Shown here piece after piece: positions 54,764 to 63,697 of a stretch of DNA of 64,000 nucleotides. Source of the stretch: an uncultured Granulosicoccus sp. (GTDB lineage Bacteria; Pseudomonadota; Gammaproteobacteria; Granulosicoccales; Granulosicoccaceae); NCBI GenBank assembly GCA_947492525.1, contig CANLNQ010000015.1:62001-126000 (forward strand), in the 5' to 3' direction. The position numbers were made by a program, and so were the translations under genes. The number at the start of each line of letters is the position of its first letter. Position 1 is the first letter of the stretch. The notes under the pieces were generated by a model. The model was not told where the DNA came from. It saw only the letters and a program-made list of their open reading frames with translations, and ran no database searches.

Positions 54764-56011
54764 ATGGCCATTACCAGCAACATGCGTATCAACAGCGAAC
54801 GTCTCTGGGACTCGCTCATGGAGATGGCCAAGATAGGGCCGGGTATCGCTGGAGGCAACAACCGCCAGACGCTGACCGATGAAGATGCTGAAGGCCGTCG
54901 CCTGTTCGAGCGCTGGTGCAAGGAGGCCGGGCTGAGCATGGGCCTTGACAAGATGGGCAATATGTTCGCGCGGCGCGAAGGTACGGATCCTGACGCGCTA
55001 CCGGTCTATGTGGGCAGCCACCTGGATACCCAGCCCACCGGTGGCAAGTACGACGGTGTTCTGGGAGTGCTTGGCGGTCTGGAGATCATGCGCCAGCTCA
55101 ATGACATGAACCTCAAGACGCGGCATCCGATCGTCGTTGTCAATTTCACCAACGAGGAGGGGACTCGGTTCGCCCCGGCCATGGTCGCCAGTGGCGTGTT
55201 CGCGGGCATGCATACCCTCGAGTGGGCATACGATCGTACCGATGCCGACGGCAAGCGACTGGGTGATGAACTCAAGCGCGTGGGATATCTGGGGGATGAG
55301 GAGGTCGGTGAGCGGAAAATGCACGCCTTCTTCGAACTGCATATAGAGCAGGGGCCCATACTGGAAATCGAGAACAAGGACATCGGCGTGGTCACACACG
55401 GTCAGGGTCTGAAATGGCTGGAAGTGACACTGATCGGCAAGGAAAGCCACACGGGGTCCACACCGATGCCCATGCGAGTCAATGCAGGCCTGGGCATGGC
55501 ACGCATGACCGAACTGGTCAACGAGATTGCCATGAGCCACGCACCGCATGCCGTGGGTGCCATCGGTCACTGCGATGTCTACCCCAATTCTCGCAATATC
55601 ATTCCCGGCAAGGTGGTGTTCACCGTTGACTTCCGGCACCCCGAGAAAGCGGTGATCACCGATATGGAAACACGGTTCCGCGCCGGTGCGCAGGAGATCG
55701 CCGACGGCATCGGTTTGCAGATGTCCATCGAAGAAGTGGGTGGCTTCGACCCGGTTGCCTTCGACCCGGATTGTGTGACCGCCGTACGCAATGCGGCAGA
55801 GAGACTCGGGTACAGTCATCAGGACCTGGTCTCGGGTGCCGGTCATGATGCCTGCTGGATCAATCGGGTGGCGCCCACGGCCATGGTCATGTGCCCTTGC
55901 GTGGACGGTCTGTCGCACAATGAAGCCGAAGAGATCTCCCCGGAATGGGCCGCTGCAGGCACCAATGTCCTGTTCCATGCGGTCGTGGAAACAGCCGGCA
56001 TCGTTGACTGA
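54764..56011 (+). CDS. N-carbamoyl-beta-alanine amidohydrolase-type enzyme (ureidopropionase)
   Basis: A Zn/Mn-dependent M20-type amidohydrolase of 415 aa; ATG at 54764 has GAGGG 7 bases upstream. Metal and substrate motifs: YVGSHLDTQPTGGKYDGVLG, VNFTNEEGTRFAPAM, ELHIEQGPILE and the C-terminal DGLSHNEAEE. The family includes allantoate amidohydrolase, N-carbamoyl-L-amino acid hydrolase (HyuC/AmaB) and beta-ureidopropionase; with hydA directly downstream and preTA/mmsA upstream, ureidopropionase (N-carbamoyl-beta-alanine to beta-alanine, CO2 and ammonia) is the best reading. Confidence 0.88.
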   Translation: MAITSNMRINSERLWDSLMEMAKIGPGIAGGNNRQTLTDEDAEGRRLFERWCKEAGLSMGLDKMGNMFARREGTDPDALPVYVGSHLDTQPTGGKYDGVLGVLGGLEIMRQLNDMNLKTRHPIVVVNFTNEEGTRFAPAMVASGVFAGMHTLEWAYDRTDADGKRLGDELKRVGYLGDEEVGERKMHAFFELHIEQGPILEIENKDIGVVTHGQGLKWLEVTLIGKESHTGSTPMPMRVNAGLGMARMTELVNEIAMSHAPHAVGAIGHCDVYPNSRNIIPGKVVFTVDFRHPEKAVITDMETRFRAGAQEIADGIGLQMSIEEVGGFDPVAFDPDCVTAVRNAAERLGYSHQDLVSGAGHDACWINRVAPTAMVMCPCVDGLSHNEAEEISPEWAAAGTNVLFHAVVETAGIVD

Positions 56012-56074
56012 AAGGTTCAGCCAACACGGCATGTCGAAGTTCGTCGAGTCAGGTACACAGGAGTCAGAGAAAAC

Positions 56075-57529
56075 ATGAGCAAGGTGATCAAGGGCGGGAC
56101 GGTCGTCACCGCCGACCGCAGCTACAAGGCCGACGTCAGGATCGAAAAGGGCGTCATCACGCAGATAGGCAACGACCTCTCCGGTGACGAGACCCTCGAT
56201 GCGACCGGATGCTACGTCATGCCGGGCGGCATCGATCCGCATACCCATCTCGAAATGCCGTTCATGGGAACCTATTCCACGGACGATTTCGAATCCGGTA
56301 CACGAGCTGCATTGTCGGGCGGTACCACCATGGTGGTCGATTTCTGTCTGCCGGCACCGGGCCAGTCATTGCTCGAAGCCAGGCAGATGTGGGATAACAA
56401 AACCGTCAAGGCATCGTGTGATTTCTCGTTCCATATGGCCATCACCTGGTGGGACAAGCAGGTGTTCGAGGAAATGGAAAAGGTCGTCGATGGTGGCATC
56501 AACACCTTCAAGCATTTCATGGCCTACAAGGGTGCGCTGATGGTCAATGACGAGGAAATGTATTCCTCGTTCAAGCGCTGCTCTGCACTGGGCGCGATGC
56601 CCCTGGTCCATGCCGAAAACGGCGATGTCGTGGCGCAGTTGCAAGCCAGTCTCATGGCGGATGGCAACAGTGGCCCTGAGGCACACGCCTATTCACGACC
56701 ACCACAGGTCGAGGGCGAAGCGGTCAATCGCGCCGTGATGATTGCCGACATGGCCGGGGTTCCCCTGTATGTCGTGCATGTGTCCTGCGAAGAGGCACAC
56801 GAAGCAATCCGGCGGGCGCGACAGCTGGGCAAGCGGGTCTACGGTGAACCTCTGGTGCAGCATCTGACGCTGGATGAATCCGAATATGCTCATCCGGACT
56901 GGGATCACGCTGCCCGGCGAGTCATGTCTCCACCGTTCCGCAGTTCGATTCATCAGGATTCACTATGGGCAGGCCTGGCCGCGGGCAGTCTGCAGGTTGT
57001 TGCGACCGATCATTGCGCCTTCACCACCGAGCAGAAGCGCATGGGCCTGGGTGACTTCACGCAGATTCCCAACGGCACCGGTGGGCTCGAGGATCGTTTG
57101 CCGGTGCTCTGGTCCCGGGGTGTCAACACAGGCCGCCTGACGCCGAATGAATTCGTGGCGGTGACCTCCACGAACATCGCCAAGATCCTCAACATGTATC
57201 CGAAGAAAGGAGCCATCGTGGAGGGCGCTGATGCCGACCTGGTCGTCTGGGATCCGGAGCGTACCAAGACCATCAGTGCAGCCACGCAGCAATCGGCCAT
57301 CGATTACAACGTCTTCGAAGGTTTCGAGCTGAAGGGGCTTCCGCGGTTCACGCTGACCCGTGGGCAGTGTGTGGTCACCGAAGACAAGATAGAGACACAG
57401 GAAGGACATGGCAAGTTCGTGGCGCGCGATGCCTATCCGGCTGTCAACCGGGCCTTGTCGCAATGGAAGGAGCTGACTGCGCCGCATCCGGTTCAGCGTG
57501 ATCCGTCGAAGATGCCTGCCGGTGTCTGA
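56075..57529 (+). CDS. hydA: Dihydropyrimidinase
   Basis: HydA opens dihydrouracil/dihydrothymine to the N-carbamoyl-beta-amino acid. 484 aa, cyclic amidohydrolase fold with the HxH metal pair GGIDPHTHLEMPFMGTYSTD, the carboxylated lysine in FKHFMAYKG, His ligands in LVHAENGDVV and YVVHVSCEEAH, and the Asp in VVATDHCAF. The start has AGGAG 11 bases upstream. It follows the ureidopropionase gene by about 60 bases and precedes the ABC transporter, all on the + strand. The term D-hydantoinase may also apply because the family overlaps. Confidence 0.94.
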   Translation: MSKVIKGGTVVTADRSYKADVRIEKGVITQIGNDLSGDETLDATGCYVMPGGIDPHTHLEMPFMGTYSTDDFESGTRAALSGGTTMVVDFCLPAPGQSLLEARQMWDNKTVKASCDFSFHMAITWWDKQVFEEMEKVVDGGINTFKHFMAYKGALMVNDEEMYSSFKRCSALGAMPLVHAENGDVVAQLQASLMADGNSGPEAHAYSRPPQVEGEAVNRAVMIADMAGVPLYVVHVSCEEAHEAIRRARQLGKRVYGEPLVQHLTLDESEYAHPDWDHAARRVMSPPFRSSIHQDSLWAGLAAGSLQVVATDHCAFTTEQKRMGLGDFTQIPNGTGGLEDRLPVLWSRGVNTGRLTPNEFVAVTSTNIAKILNMYPKKGAIVEGADADLVVWDPERTKTISAATQQSAIDYNVFEGFELKGLPRFTLTRGQCVVTEDKIETQEGHGKFVARDAYPAVNRALSQWKELTAPHPVQRDPSKMPAGV

Positions 57530-57556
57530 TGGGTGCAGCAGCCGGAACACGCCGAC

Positions 57557-58351
57557 ATGAATGATGCTTCAAGGGTTATCGAGGTCAATGGACTTTCGCT
57601 GATCTTTCCAACCAGTGACGGCGATGTCCACGCTCTGCAGGACATCGACCTGACCATCAATCAGGGAGACTTCGTCTCCTTCATCGGGCCTTCCGGCTGT
57701 GGCAAGACAACATTGTTGCGGGTCATTGCCGATCTGGAGCAGGCCACTTCCGGTTCCATCGAAGTCAATGGCATGACGCCGGAAGAGGCCCGTCTGGCCA
57801 GGGCCTACGGGTATGTGTTTCAGGCCGCATCCCTGTATCCGTGGCGCACCATCGCCAGCAATGTCGCGCTGCCACTGGAGATCATGGGGCTGAAGGGCGA
57901 TGAAATCCGTTCCCGTGTCGAGCATAATCTGGCACTTGTCGATCTGGCAGGCTTCGGGCGTAAATACCCCTGGCAACTCTCCGGTGGCATGCAGCAGCGC
58001 GCCTCCATCGCGCGCGCTCTGGCGGTCGAACCGGATCTGTTGTTGATGGATGAGCCTTTCGGGGCGCTTGATGAGATCGTCAGGGATCATCTCAACGAAC
58101 AGTTGCTGAAACTCTGGGCGAAGACCAACAAGACGGTTGTGTTCGTTACCCACTCCATTCCCGAAGCGGTCTTTCTGTCCAACAAGATCGTCGTCATGTC
58201 GCCGCGTCCCGGGCGCATACAGGAGGTCATCGAAAGCGATCTGCCTGCCGAACGTGATCTGTCGATTCGCGAGACTCAGGCCTTTCTGCATCTGGCCAAC
58301 CGCGTGCGCGACGGTTTGCGCGCCGGGCACAGCTACGACGAGGTCTCCTGA
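57557..58351 (+). CDS. ABC transporter ATP-binding protein (nitrate/taurine/pyrimidine type)
   Basis: 264 aa from the ATG at 57557 (a GTG at 57533 would add eight residues). Walker A FIGPSGCGKTTLL, Q-loop FQAASLYPW, signature LSGGMQQRASIARAL, Walker B LLLMDEPFGALDE and the switch His in FVTHSIPEAV. Closely resembles the TauB/SsuB/NrtC-type family energising permeases with THI5/NMT1-like binding proteins. Followed after one base by the first permease, so ATPase, two permeases and binding protein form one importer operon behind hydA. Confidence 0.93.
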   Translation: MNDASRVIEVNGLSLIFPTSDGDVHALQDIDLTINQGDFVSFIGPSGCGKTTLLRVIADLEQATSGSIEVNGMTPEEARLARAYGYVFQAASLYPWRTIASNVALPLEIMGLKGDEIRSRVEHNLALVDLAGFGRKYPWQLSGGMQQRASIARALAVEPDLLLMDEPFGALDEIVRDHLNEQLLKLWAKTNKTVVFVTHSIPEAVFLSNKIVVMSPRPGRIQEVIESDLPAERDLSIRETQAFLHLANRVRDGLRAGHSYDEVS

Positions 58352-58352
58352 C

Positions 58353-59234
58353 ATGGTCTCTCGCCATGTGAATGCTGCCATACCGGTGATCGTCGTGACG
58401 CTGGCCATCGTGGTGTTGTGGTACGTCGGTGCGGCACTGCTCAATCTGAGCTGGGAGAAGAGTGTCGCCGAACGCAACGGCACCGCACCCTCGACCATCG
58501 AGATGCTGCGCAATACCATGCATCAGGAACGGCCGGTACTCCCGGCGCCGCATCAGGTGGTCAGCGAAATCATCGACACGACCATTCACAAGAAGATCAC
58601 GTCCAAGCGTTCATTGATCTACCACGCCGGAATCACGCTCTCATCATCCATGCTCGGATTCCTGATGGGAACACTGCTGGGTATCGTGCTGGCGGTGATC
58701 ATCGTCTACAACGATGCGCTGAACAAGAGCCTGCTGCCGTGGATCATCGCCTCTCAGACCATACCCATCCTGGCAATCGCACCGATGATCATCGTGGTGC
58801 TGAATGCCGTGGGTATCCAGGGTCTGTTGCCCAAGGCCTTCATCTCGATGTATCTGAGTTTCTTCCCGGTTGCCGTGGGCATGGTCAAGGGACTGAACTC
58901 GCCCAGCAGCAGTCATCTGGACCTGATGAGAACCTACAGTGCGTCAAGCTGGCAGACCTTCCTGAAGTTGCGCCTGCCAACCTCCTTGCCGTTTCTGTTC
59001 ACCAGCATGAAGGTTGCCGTGGCGATCTCGGTGGTAGGTGCCATAGTTGCGGAACTGCCGACGGGTGCTGTCGCCGGTCTGGGTGCGCGGCTGCTTGCCG
59101 GCTCCTACTACGGGCAGACCGTGCAGATCTGGTCGGCCCTGGTGGTGGCTTCGGTACTGGCTGCATTGCTGGTGGTGATCGTGGGCTGGCTCGGTGATTT
59201 CGTCAACCGTCGCATGGGGTTGGCGCATGGCTGA
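58353..59234 (+). CDS. ABC transporter permease 1
   Basis: 293 aa. An N-terminal membrane segment (IPVIVVTLAIVVLWYVGAAL), a long periplasmic loop and then the conserved binding-protein-dependent permease core with the EAA-type loop (LPTSLPFLFTSMKVAVAI). The ATG at 58353 starts one base after the ATPase stop. The 3' end overlaps permease 2 by 8 bases. Probably forms a heterodimeric channel with permease 2. Confidence 0.9.
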   Translation: MVSRHVNAAIPVIVVTLAIVVLWYVGAALLNLSWEKSVAERNGTAPSTIEMLRNTMHQERPVLPAPHQVVSEIIDTTIHKKITSKRSLIYHAGITLSSSMLGFLMGTLLGIVLAVIIVYNDALNKSLLPWIIASQTIPILAIAPMIIVVLNAVGIQGLLPKAFISMYLSFFPVAVGMVKGLNSPSSSHLDLMRTYSASSWQTFLKLRLPTSLPFLFTSMKVAVAISVVGAIVAELPTGAVAGLGARLLAGSYYGQTVQIWSALVVASVLAALLVVIVGWLGDFVNRRMGLAHG

Positions 59235-60372
59235 GTCCGTGAATCTGCATGTGATCACCGGTGAGCCGCAGGCGGCAAGGCCTTACCGGTTCCGGGCCAT
59301 GGAACGCTTCCTCTTCGGCGGGGCCGGCATGCTTGCCTTGCTGGGTTTGCTGCTGCAGGCGCCGTGGCAGATCAGTCTGGCGACACTGGCAGTGGCGCTG
59401 ATCGCCTTCCTGCAGTTGAAGCGCTCACGCCTGCTGGCCGCCATTGCAACAGGCGCGATGGCCCTGGTGGCAGCCAACAGTCTCATCGACCTCGTCGATC
59501 AGCCAGAGGCGATCAATGCCGGCTTCTGGTGTCTGGTGGCCGCTGCCTGGCTGCTGGCCTGGGGTTGTGTGGATCAGCTGTCTGCGATCAAGACCCTGTC
59601 ACGCAGCTATCGCACCGTCCTGAATGTGCTCATCCCCGTCTTGTTCGGCCTGTGGCTGCTGATTCTGTGGGAATTGCTGACCCGGGGATTGAACGTGCCG
59701 CAGGTCCTGTTACCGGCGCCAAGTCAGATCGGGCAGCGGTTCATGGAATCCAGAGCCATCCTGTGGATGGATTTCAAACAGACCTTTCTGCGGGCCGTGC
59801 TGATCGGTTATGCGATTGGCTGTGGCGCGGGATTCATCGTGGCGATACTGATTGATCGATCGCCGTTTCTGCAGCGAGGATTGCTGCCCATCGGCAATCT
59901 GGTCTCAGCCTTGCCGATTGTCGGTGTCGCGCCGATCATGGTCATGTGGTTCGGCTTCGACTGGCCGTCGAAGGCGGCCGTGGTCATCATCATGACCTTC
60001 TTTCCCATGCTGGTGAACACGGTCTCCGGTCTGTCGGCTGCGCAGCCCATGCAGCATGATCTGATGAAAACCTATGCCGCCAGTTACTGGCAGAGTCTGT
60101 TCAAGCTGCGCATCCCCGAGGCGCTGCCGTTCATCTTCAATGCACTGAAGATCAATTCGACACTGGCGATGATCGGCGCCATCGTGGCGGAGTTCTTCGG
60201 TACGCCGACGCTGGGCATGGGGTTCCGTATTTCCACCGAAGTGGGGCGCATGAATGTCGACATGGTCTGGGCAGAGATTGCGGTAGCGGCACTGGCCGGT
60301 TCCCTGTTCTATGGCCTGGTCGCCCTGCTGGAGAGAATTTTCACGTTCTGGCACCCTTCCGTTCGCAGTTAG
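59227..60372 (+). CDS. ABC transporter permease 2
   Basis: 381 aa, longer than permease 1 because of an extra N-terminal part with four or so hydrophobic segments (LFGGAGMLALLGLLLQ, LLAAIATGAMALVAANSLI). The C-terminal permease core holds ALPIVGVAPIMVMWFGF and the EAA-type loop IPEALPFIFNALKINSTLAM. The ATG at 59227 overlaps permease 1. The two unequal permeases in one operon suggest a heterodimer. Confidence 0.9.
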   Translation: MAESVNLHVITGEPQAARPYRFRAMERFLFGGAGMLALLGLLLQAPWQISLATLAVALIAFLQLKRSRLLAAIATGAMALVAANSLIDLVDQPEAINAGFWCLVAAAWLLAWGCVDQLSAIKTLSRSYRTVLNVLIPVLFGLWLLILWELLTRGLNVPQVLLPAPSQIGQRFMESRAILWMDFKQTFLRAVLIGYAIGCGAGFIVAILIDRSPFLQRGLLPIGNLVSALPIVGVAPIMVMWFGFDWPSKAAVVIIMTFFPMLVNTVSGLSAAQPMQHDLMKTYAASYWQSLFKLRIPEALPFIFNALKINSTLAMIGAIVAEFFGTPTLGMGFRISTEVGRMNVDMVWAEIAVAALAGSLFYGLVALLERIFTFWHPSVRS

Positions 60373-60446
60373 TCTCCTTGTGGTGGAGGCGAGCAACAGG
60401 GGGGTTCCGGGCAAGCTGTAAAACCTGAGAGAAAATAGGAGCAAGC

Positions 60447-61451
60447 ATGAAACGAATGAAATACGGCACGACGATGGCGGTTCTGGGAGGGGCGCTATTG
60501 GGCGCTTCCTTGCAGGCAAGTGCGGCAGACGATGTTTCCCTGCAGCTCAAATGGGTCACGCAAGGGCAGTTTGCCGGCTATTACGTGGCTCAGGACAAGG
60601 GCTACTATGAAGAGGCCGATCTGAATGTCACGATCAAGCCCGGCGGGCCGGACATCGCTCCGCCTCAGGTCATCGTGGGTGGCGGTGCCGATGTCATCGT
60701 CGACTGGATGCCTTCTGCACTGGCCAGTCGAGAGAAGGGTGTTCCCCTGGTCAATATCGCACAGCCCTTCAAGCGATCCGGCATGATGCTGACCTGCCTG
60801 AAGGAGAGTGGAATCACGTCGCCGGAAGATTTCAGGGGGCGTACTCTGGGCGTCTGGTTCTTCGGTAACGAATATCCGTTTCTGAGCTGGATGTCAGCCC
60901 TGGGAATTCCTACCGAAGGCGAGGAAGACGGTGTTACCGTGCTGAAACAGGGCTTCAATGTGGATCCGCTTCTGCAGAAGCAGGCTGACTGTATCTCGAC
61001 GATGACCTACAACGAGTACTGGCAGGTGATCGATGCGGGCATCACGGAAGATCAGTTGGTGGTCTTCAAATACGAAGACACCGGTGCATCGACCATGGAA
61101 GATGGTCTGTATGTGCTCGAGGAAAATCTGCAGGACGAGGCTTTCGTCGACAAGATGGCTCGATTCGTTGCAGCCAGCATGAAGGGCTGGGAGTATGCGC
61201 GTGAAAACCCGGATGAAGCGGCCGAGATCGTACTCGACAATGACGCCAGTGGCGCCCAGACCGAGAAACACCAGCAGCGCATGGTTCGAGAGGTCAACAA
61301 GCTGACCGAAGGCAGCGATGGCGCTCTGGATCCAGCCGATTACGAGCGAACCGTACAGACCTTGCTGTCCGGTGGTTCCGATCCGGTCATCACGCGGGAG
61401 CCCGAAGGCGCGTGGACATCGGTCGTGACGGATAAAGCACTGGCCATGTAG
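60447..61451 (+). CDS. ABC transporter substrate-binding protein (THI5/NMT1-like)
   Basis: 334 aa with AGGAG before the ATG. A signal peptide (TTMAVLGGALLGASLQASA) is followed by a THI5/NMT1-type domain: LQLKWVTQGQFAGYYVAQDK, GGADVIVDWMPSAL, then GRTLGVWFFGNEYPFLSW. Members of this group bind thiamine precursor pyrimidines, riboflavin or other heterocycles. With hydA, preTA and the RutR regulator beside it, a pyrimidine base or dihydropyrimidine/hydantoin ligand is inferred. No ligand has been shown by the sequence itself. Confidence 0.9.
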   Translation: MKRMKYGTTMAVLGGALLGASLQASAADDVSLQLKWVTQGQFAGYYVAQDKGYYEEADLNVTIKPGGPDIAPPQVIVGGGADVIVDWMPSALASREKGVPLVNIAQPFKRSGMMLTCLKESGITSPEDFRGRTLGVWFFGNEYPFLSWMSALGIPTEGEEDGVTVLKQGFNVDPLLQKQADCISTMTYNEYWQVIDAGITEDQLVVFKYEDTGASTMEDGLYVLEENLQDEAFVDKMARFVAASMKGWEYARENPDEAAEIVLDNDASGAQTEKHQQRMVREVNKLTEGSDGALDPADYERTVQTLLSGGSDPVITREPEGAWTSVVTDKALAM

Positions 61452-61500
61452 CACGGAAGGGCGTACTTTAGTGCGCCCTGTTCAGTAGAAACCGTGTGGC

Positions 61501-62751
61501 ATGTCAGATCAGAGAATGTCGGGTTCCGGCATGAGTATGCCGAGGCCCAGTATCGGTCTGGTAGTGGGGATTCTGGTGCTGGCCTCCAGCATCAGCATCA
61601 TGTCCACCGACATGTACACACCAAGCCTGCCGGATCTGGCGCTCTGGTTCGACACCACGCCGACCCATGTCAAGCTGACCATCAGCCTGAACATGCTGGC
61701 CTTCGGTCTGGCGCAGCTGGTTCACGGCCCCTTGTCCGACCGATTCGGCCGTCGACCGGTCCTGATGAGTTCTCTAGTCGCCGTGGCTGTCCTGTGCCTG
61801 GCCTGCGCAGCGGCACAGAGCATCGATCAGCTGATCGTGGCCAGAGTACTGCTGGGGTTCGCCGCAGGTGCCGAAGCGGTTGTGGGGCTGGCCATCATCA
61901 AGGATCTGTACTCCGAACAAGAGCAGGTCAAGGCCCTGGCTTTATTGGGCATGGTGATCGCGGTGGCGCCGGCTGTGGCACCGATACTGGGCGGTTACAT
62001 GCACGTGGCCTTCGGCTGGCAGGCCAATTTCGTCGTGATCGCCGTGATGTCGTTGCTGGCCGTGGGTATCGTGGCCAGACTGTTGCCTGAATCCACGCAG
62101 GCAGATCCGCAGGCCATACAGCCTGCCGTGGTGTTCAGGGGCTACAAGTCGCTGCTGGGCAATTCGGATTTTCTGACGCATACCGCGATGTTGGGTGTGG
62201 CGCTGGGACTCATCTTCGTGTTCGTCACCGGGGCGCCTTTCGTCCTGATGGACATGATGGGCGTGCCGGCAGACGAATTCGGCTACTACCAGGCCGGCAT
62301 CGTGGTGGCCTTCTTTCTGGGCAGCGTTCTGGCTTCACGCCTGGCCGATTACTGGCAGGCGAGCTCGCTGTTGACTCTCGGCGTCATGCTGATCGTCGTG
62401 GGGGTGACAGCCCTGGCCCTGGTGGTCATCCTGCAGGCCGACAACCCGACCTCACTGACACTGGCCTATTCGCTCATCACATTCGGCATGGGGCCGCTGT
62501 TTGCGGTGGCGCCGAGCCGAGCCCTGCGATCCATCGAGGGGCAGGCCGGTACGGCATCGGCAATGCTCAGTGGTGTCGAGCAATGCATGGCCGGCATGGC
62601 CGCCGTCATGGTCAGTCTGCTCACTGACGGGACGGCCAGACCGATGGCGATCATGTGCATCGTTCTGGCCGTTCTGCTGATCGTGTTGTTCAGGCGTTCA
62701 CGCGTGGAAGATCGAATGCGTGCTCGCGCATTGGACGCGATGCGGCTGTGA
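61501..62751 (+). CDS. MFS transporter, Bcr/CflA drug-efflux type
   Basis: 416 aa with twelve predicted helices. The N-terminal half is typical of Bcr/CflA: MSTDMYTPSLPDLALWF, LAQLVHGPLSDRFGRRPVL (the MFS loop motif) and GFAAGAEAVVGLAIIKDLY. It is an inner-membrane proton-driven exporter of drugs or metabolites. It follows the ABC cluster by 50 bases with a small hairpin (61458-61479) between, so it may or may not belong to the same transcript. Confidence 0.9.
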   Translation: MSDQRMSGSGMSMPRPSIGLVVGILVLASSISIMSTDMYTPSLPDLALWFDTTPTHVKLTISLNMLAFGLAQLVHGPLSDRFGRRPVLMSSLVAVAVLCLACAAAQSIDQLIVARVLLGFAAGAEAVVGLAIIKDLYSEQEQVKALALLGMVIAVAPAVAPILGGYMHVAFGWQANFVVIAVMSLLAVGIVARLLPESTQADPQAIQPAVVFRGYKSLLGNSDFLTHTAMLGVALGLIFVFVTGAPFVLMDMMGVPADEFGYYQAGIVVAFFLGSVLASRLADYWQASSLLTLGVMLIVVGVTALALVVILQADNPTSLTLAYSLITFGMGPLFAVAPSRALRSIEGQAGTASAMLSGVEQCMAGMAAVMVSLLTDGTARPMAIMCIVLAVLLIVLFRRSRVEDRMRARALDAMRL

Positions 62752-62776
62752 CCTCGGCCCGACGGTCGCCAGCTGC

Positions 62777-63697
62777 TCAGTCGCTCTGATTGTCGATGCT
62801 GACGTAGCGCTCCATCAGAGCGATGCCGGCAGCGCCTGCGAGCATCAGCAGGATGGCCAGCCAGGTACTGCCATCGGCAAGGTTCGGCAGAAACCACTCA
62901 TAGCTGGTGACGACTTCGCGCGGCGGTTTGCCAACGCGTTCCACCGTATGGGTAATTGCGTTCTTCCATGGCCAGATGACTACCAGTGATCCGATGACGA
63001 AGCCGGTCATGACCGCCAGCGTGATGTCGGCATAGCGTTTGAAGACCCAGGACAGCACATGCGAGAACGCCACGAGGCCAAATGCACAACCCAGCGCCAG
63101 GGGGATCAGGATGCCCAGTGAGAACGAACTGATGGCGCCCAGCACCAGCGCATAGTTGCCGAGCAGGATGAGCACGAAAGAGCCGGAAAGCCCTGGCAGG
63201 ATCATGCTGCTGATGGCCAGAACTCCACACAGGAAAACATAGGCTACGCCATCGTTCTGTGAAGCCGGGGCCAGCATGGCGATACCCACGGCCACGCTTG
63301 TGCCGATGATCAGCGCCAGTATCGTGGGCAGATTCCACTGCCCGACACGCCGGGCAACGTACAGGATGGACAACAGAATGAGGCCGAAGAAGAAGGCCAT
63401 GGTGTAGCGCTCATGGTGTTCCAGCAGAAACTCGAACAGCCGGGCCAGCGACAGGATGCTGATGGCCACCCCTCCGAGCAGGATACTCAGCCATTGGCCG
63501 TCGACATGCTGCCAGCAGGCTTTCCACTGACCGCTGAAGAACAGGCGGGCAGCGGTCAGATCGCAGCGTTTGATGGCATTGATGAGTCGCTCATAGATGC
63601 CCGTGATGAGGGCGATGGTACCGCCCGATACGCCGGGTATGACATTGGCTGCGCCCATGGCAAGCCCCTTCAGAAAAAGACCAATGGCAGCGTTCAT
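62777..63697 (-). CDS. DUF368 (PopT-type) polyprenyl-phosphate transporter
   Basis: 306 aa, polytopic. The conserved opener FLKGLAMGAANVIPGVSGGT and later ILPGLSGSFVLILLGNY mark DUF368, recently identified as PopT, a flippase returning undecaprenyl phosphate across the inner membrane for reuse in cell-wall and glycan synthesis. About nine hydrophobic segments are visible. Its ATG (63697) overlaps the stop of the upstream phosphoribosyltransferase gene (ATGA). Confidence 0.9.
   Translation of the reverse strand: MNAAIGLFLKGLAMGAANVIPGVSGGTIALITGIYERLINAIKRCDLTAARLFFSGQWKACWQHVDGQWLSILLGGVAISILSLARLFEFLLEHHERYTMAFFFGLILLSILYVARRVGQWNLPTILALIIGTSVAVGIAMLAPASQNDGVAYVFLCGVLAISSMILPGLSGSFVLILLGNYALVLGAISSFSLGILIPLALGCAFGLVAFSHVLSWVFKRYADITLAVMTGFVIGSLVVIWPWKNAITHTVERVGKPPREVVTSYEWFLPNLADGSTWLAILLMLAGAAGIALMERYVSIDNQSD

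Noticed and set aside
54998-56248. 416-aa His-rich frame antisense to the ureidopropionase gene
   Set aside because: Shadow of a metal-dependent hydrolase; no domain logic of its own.
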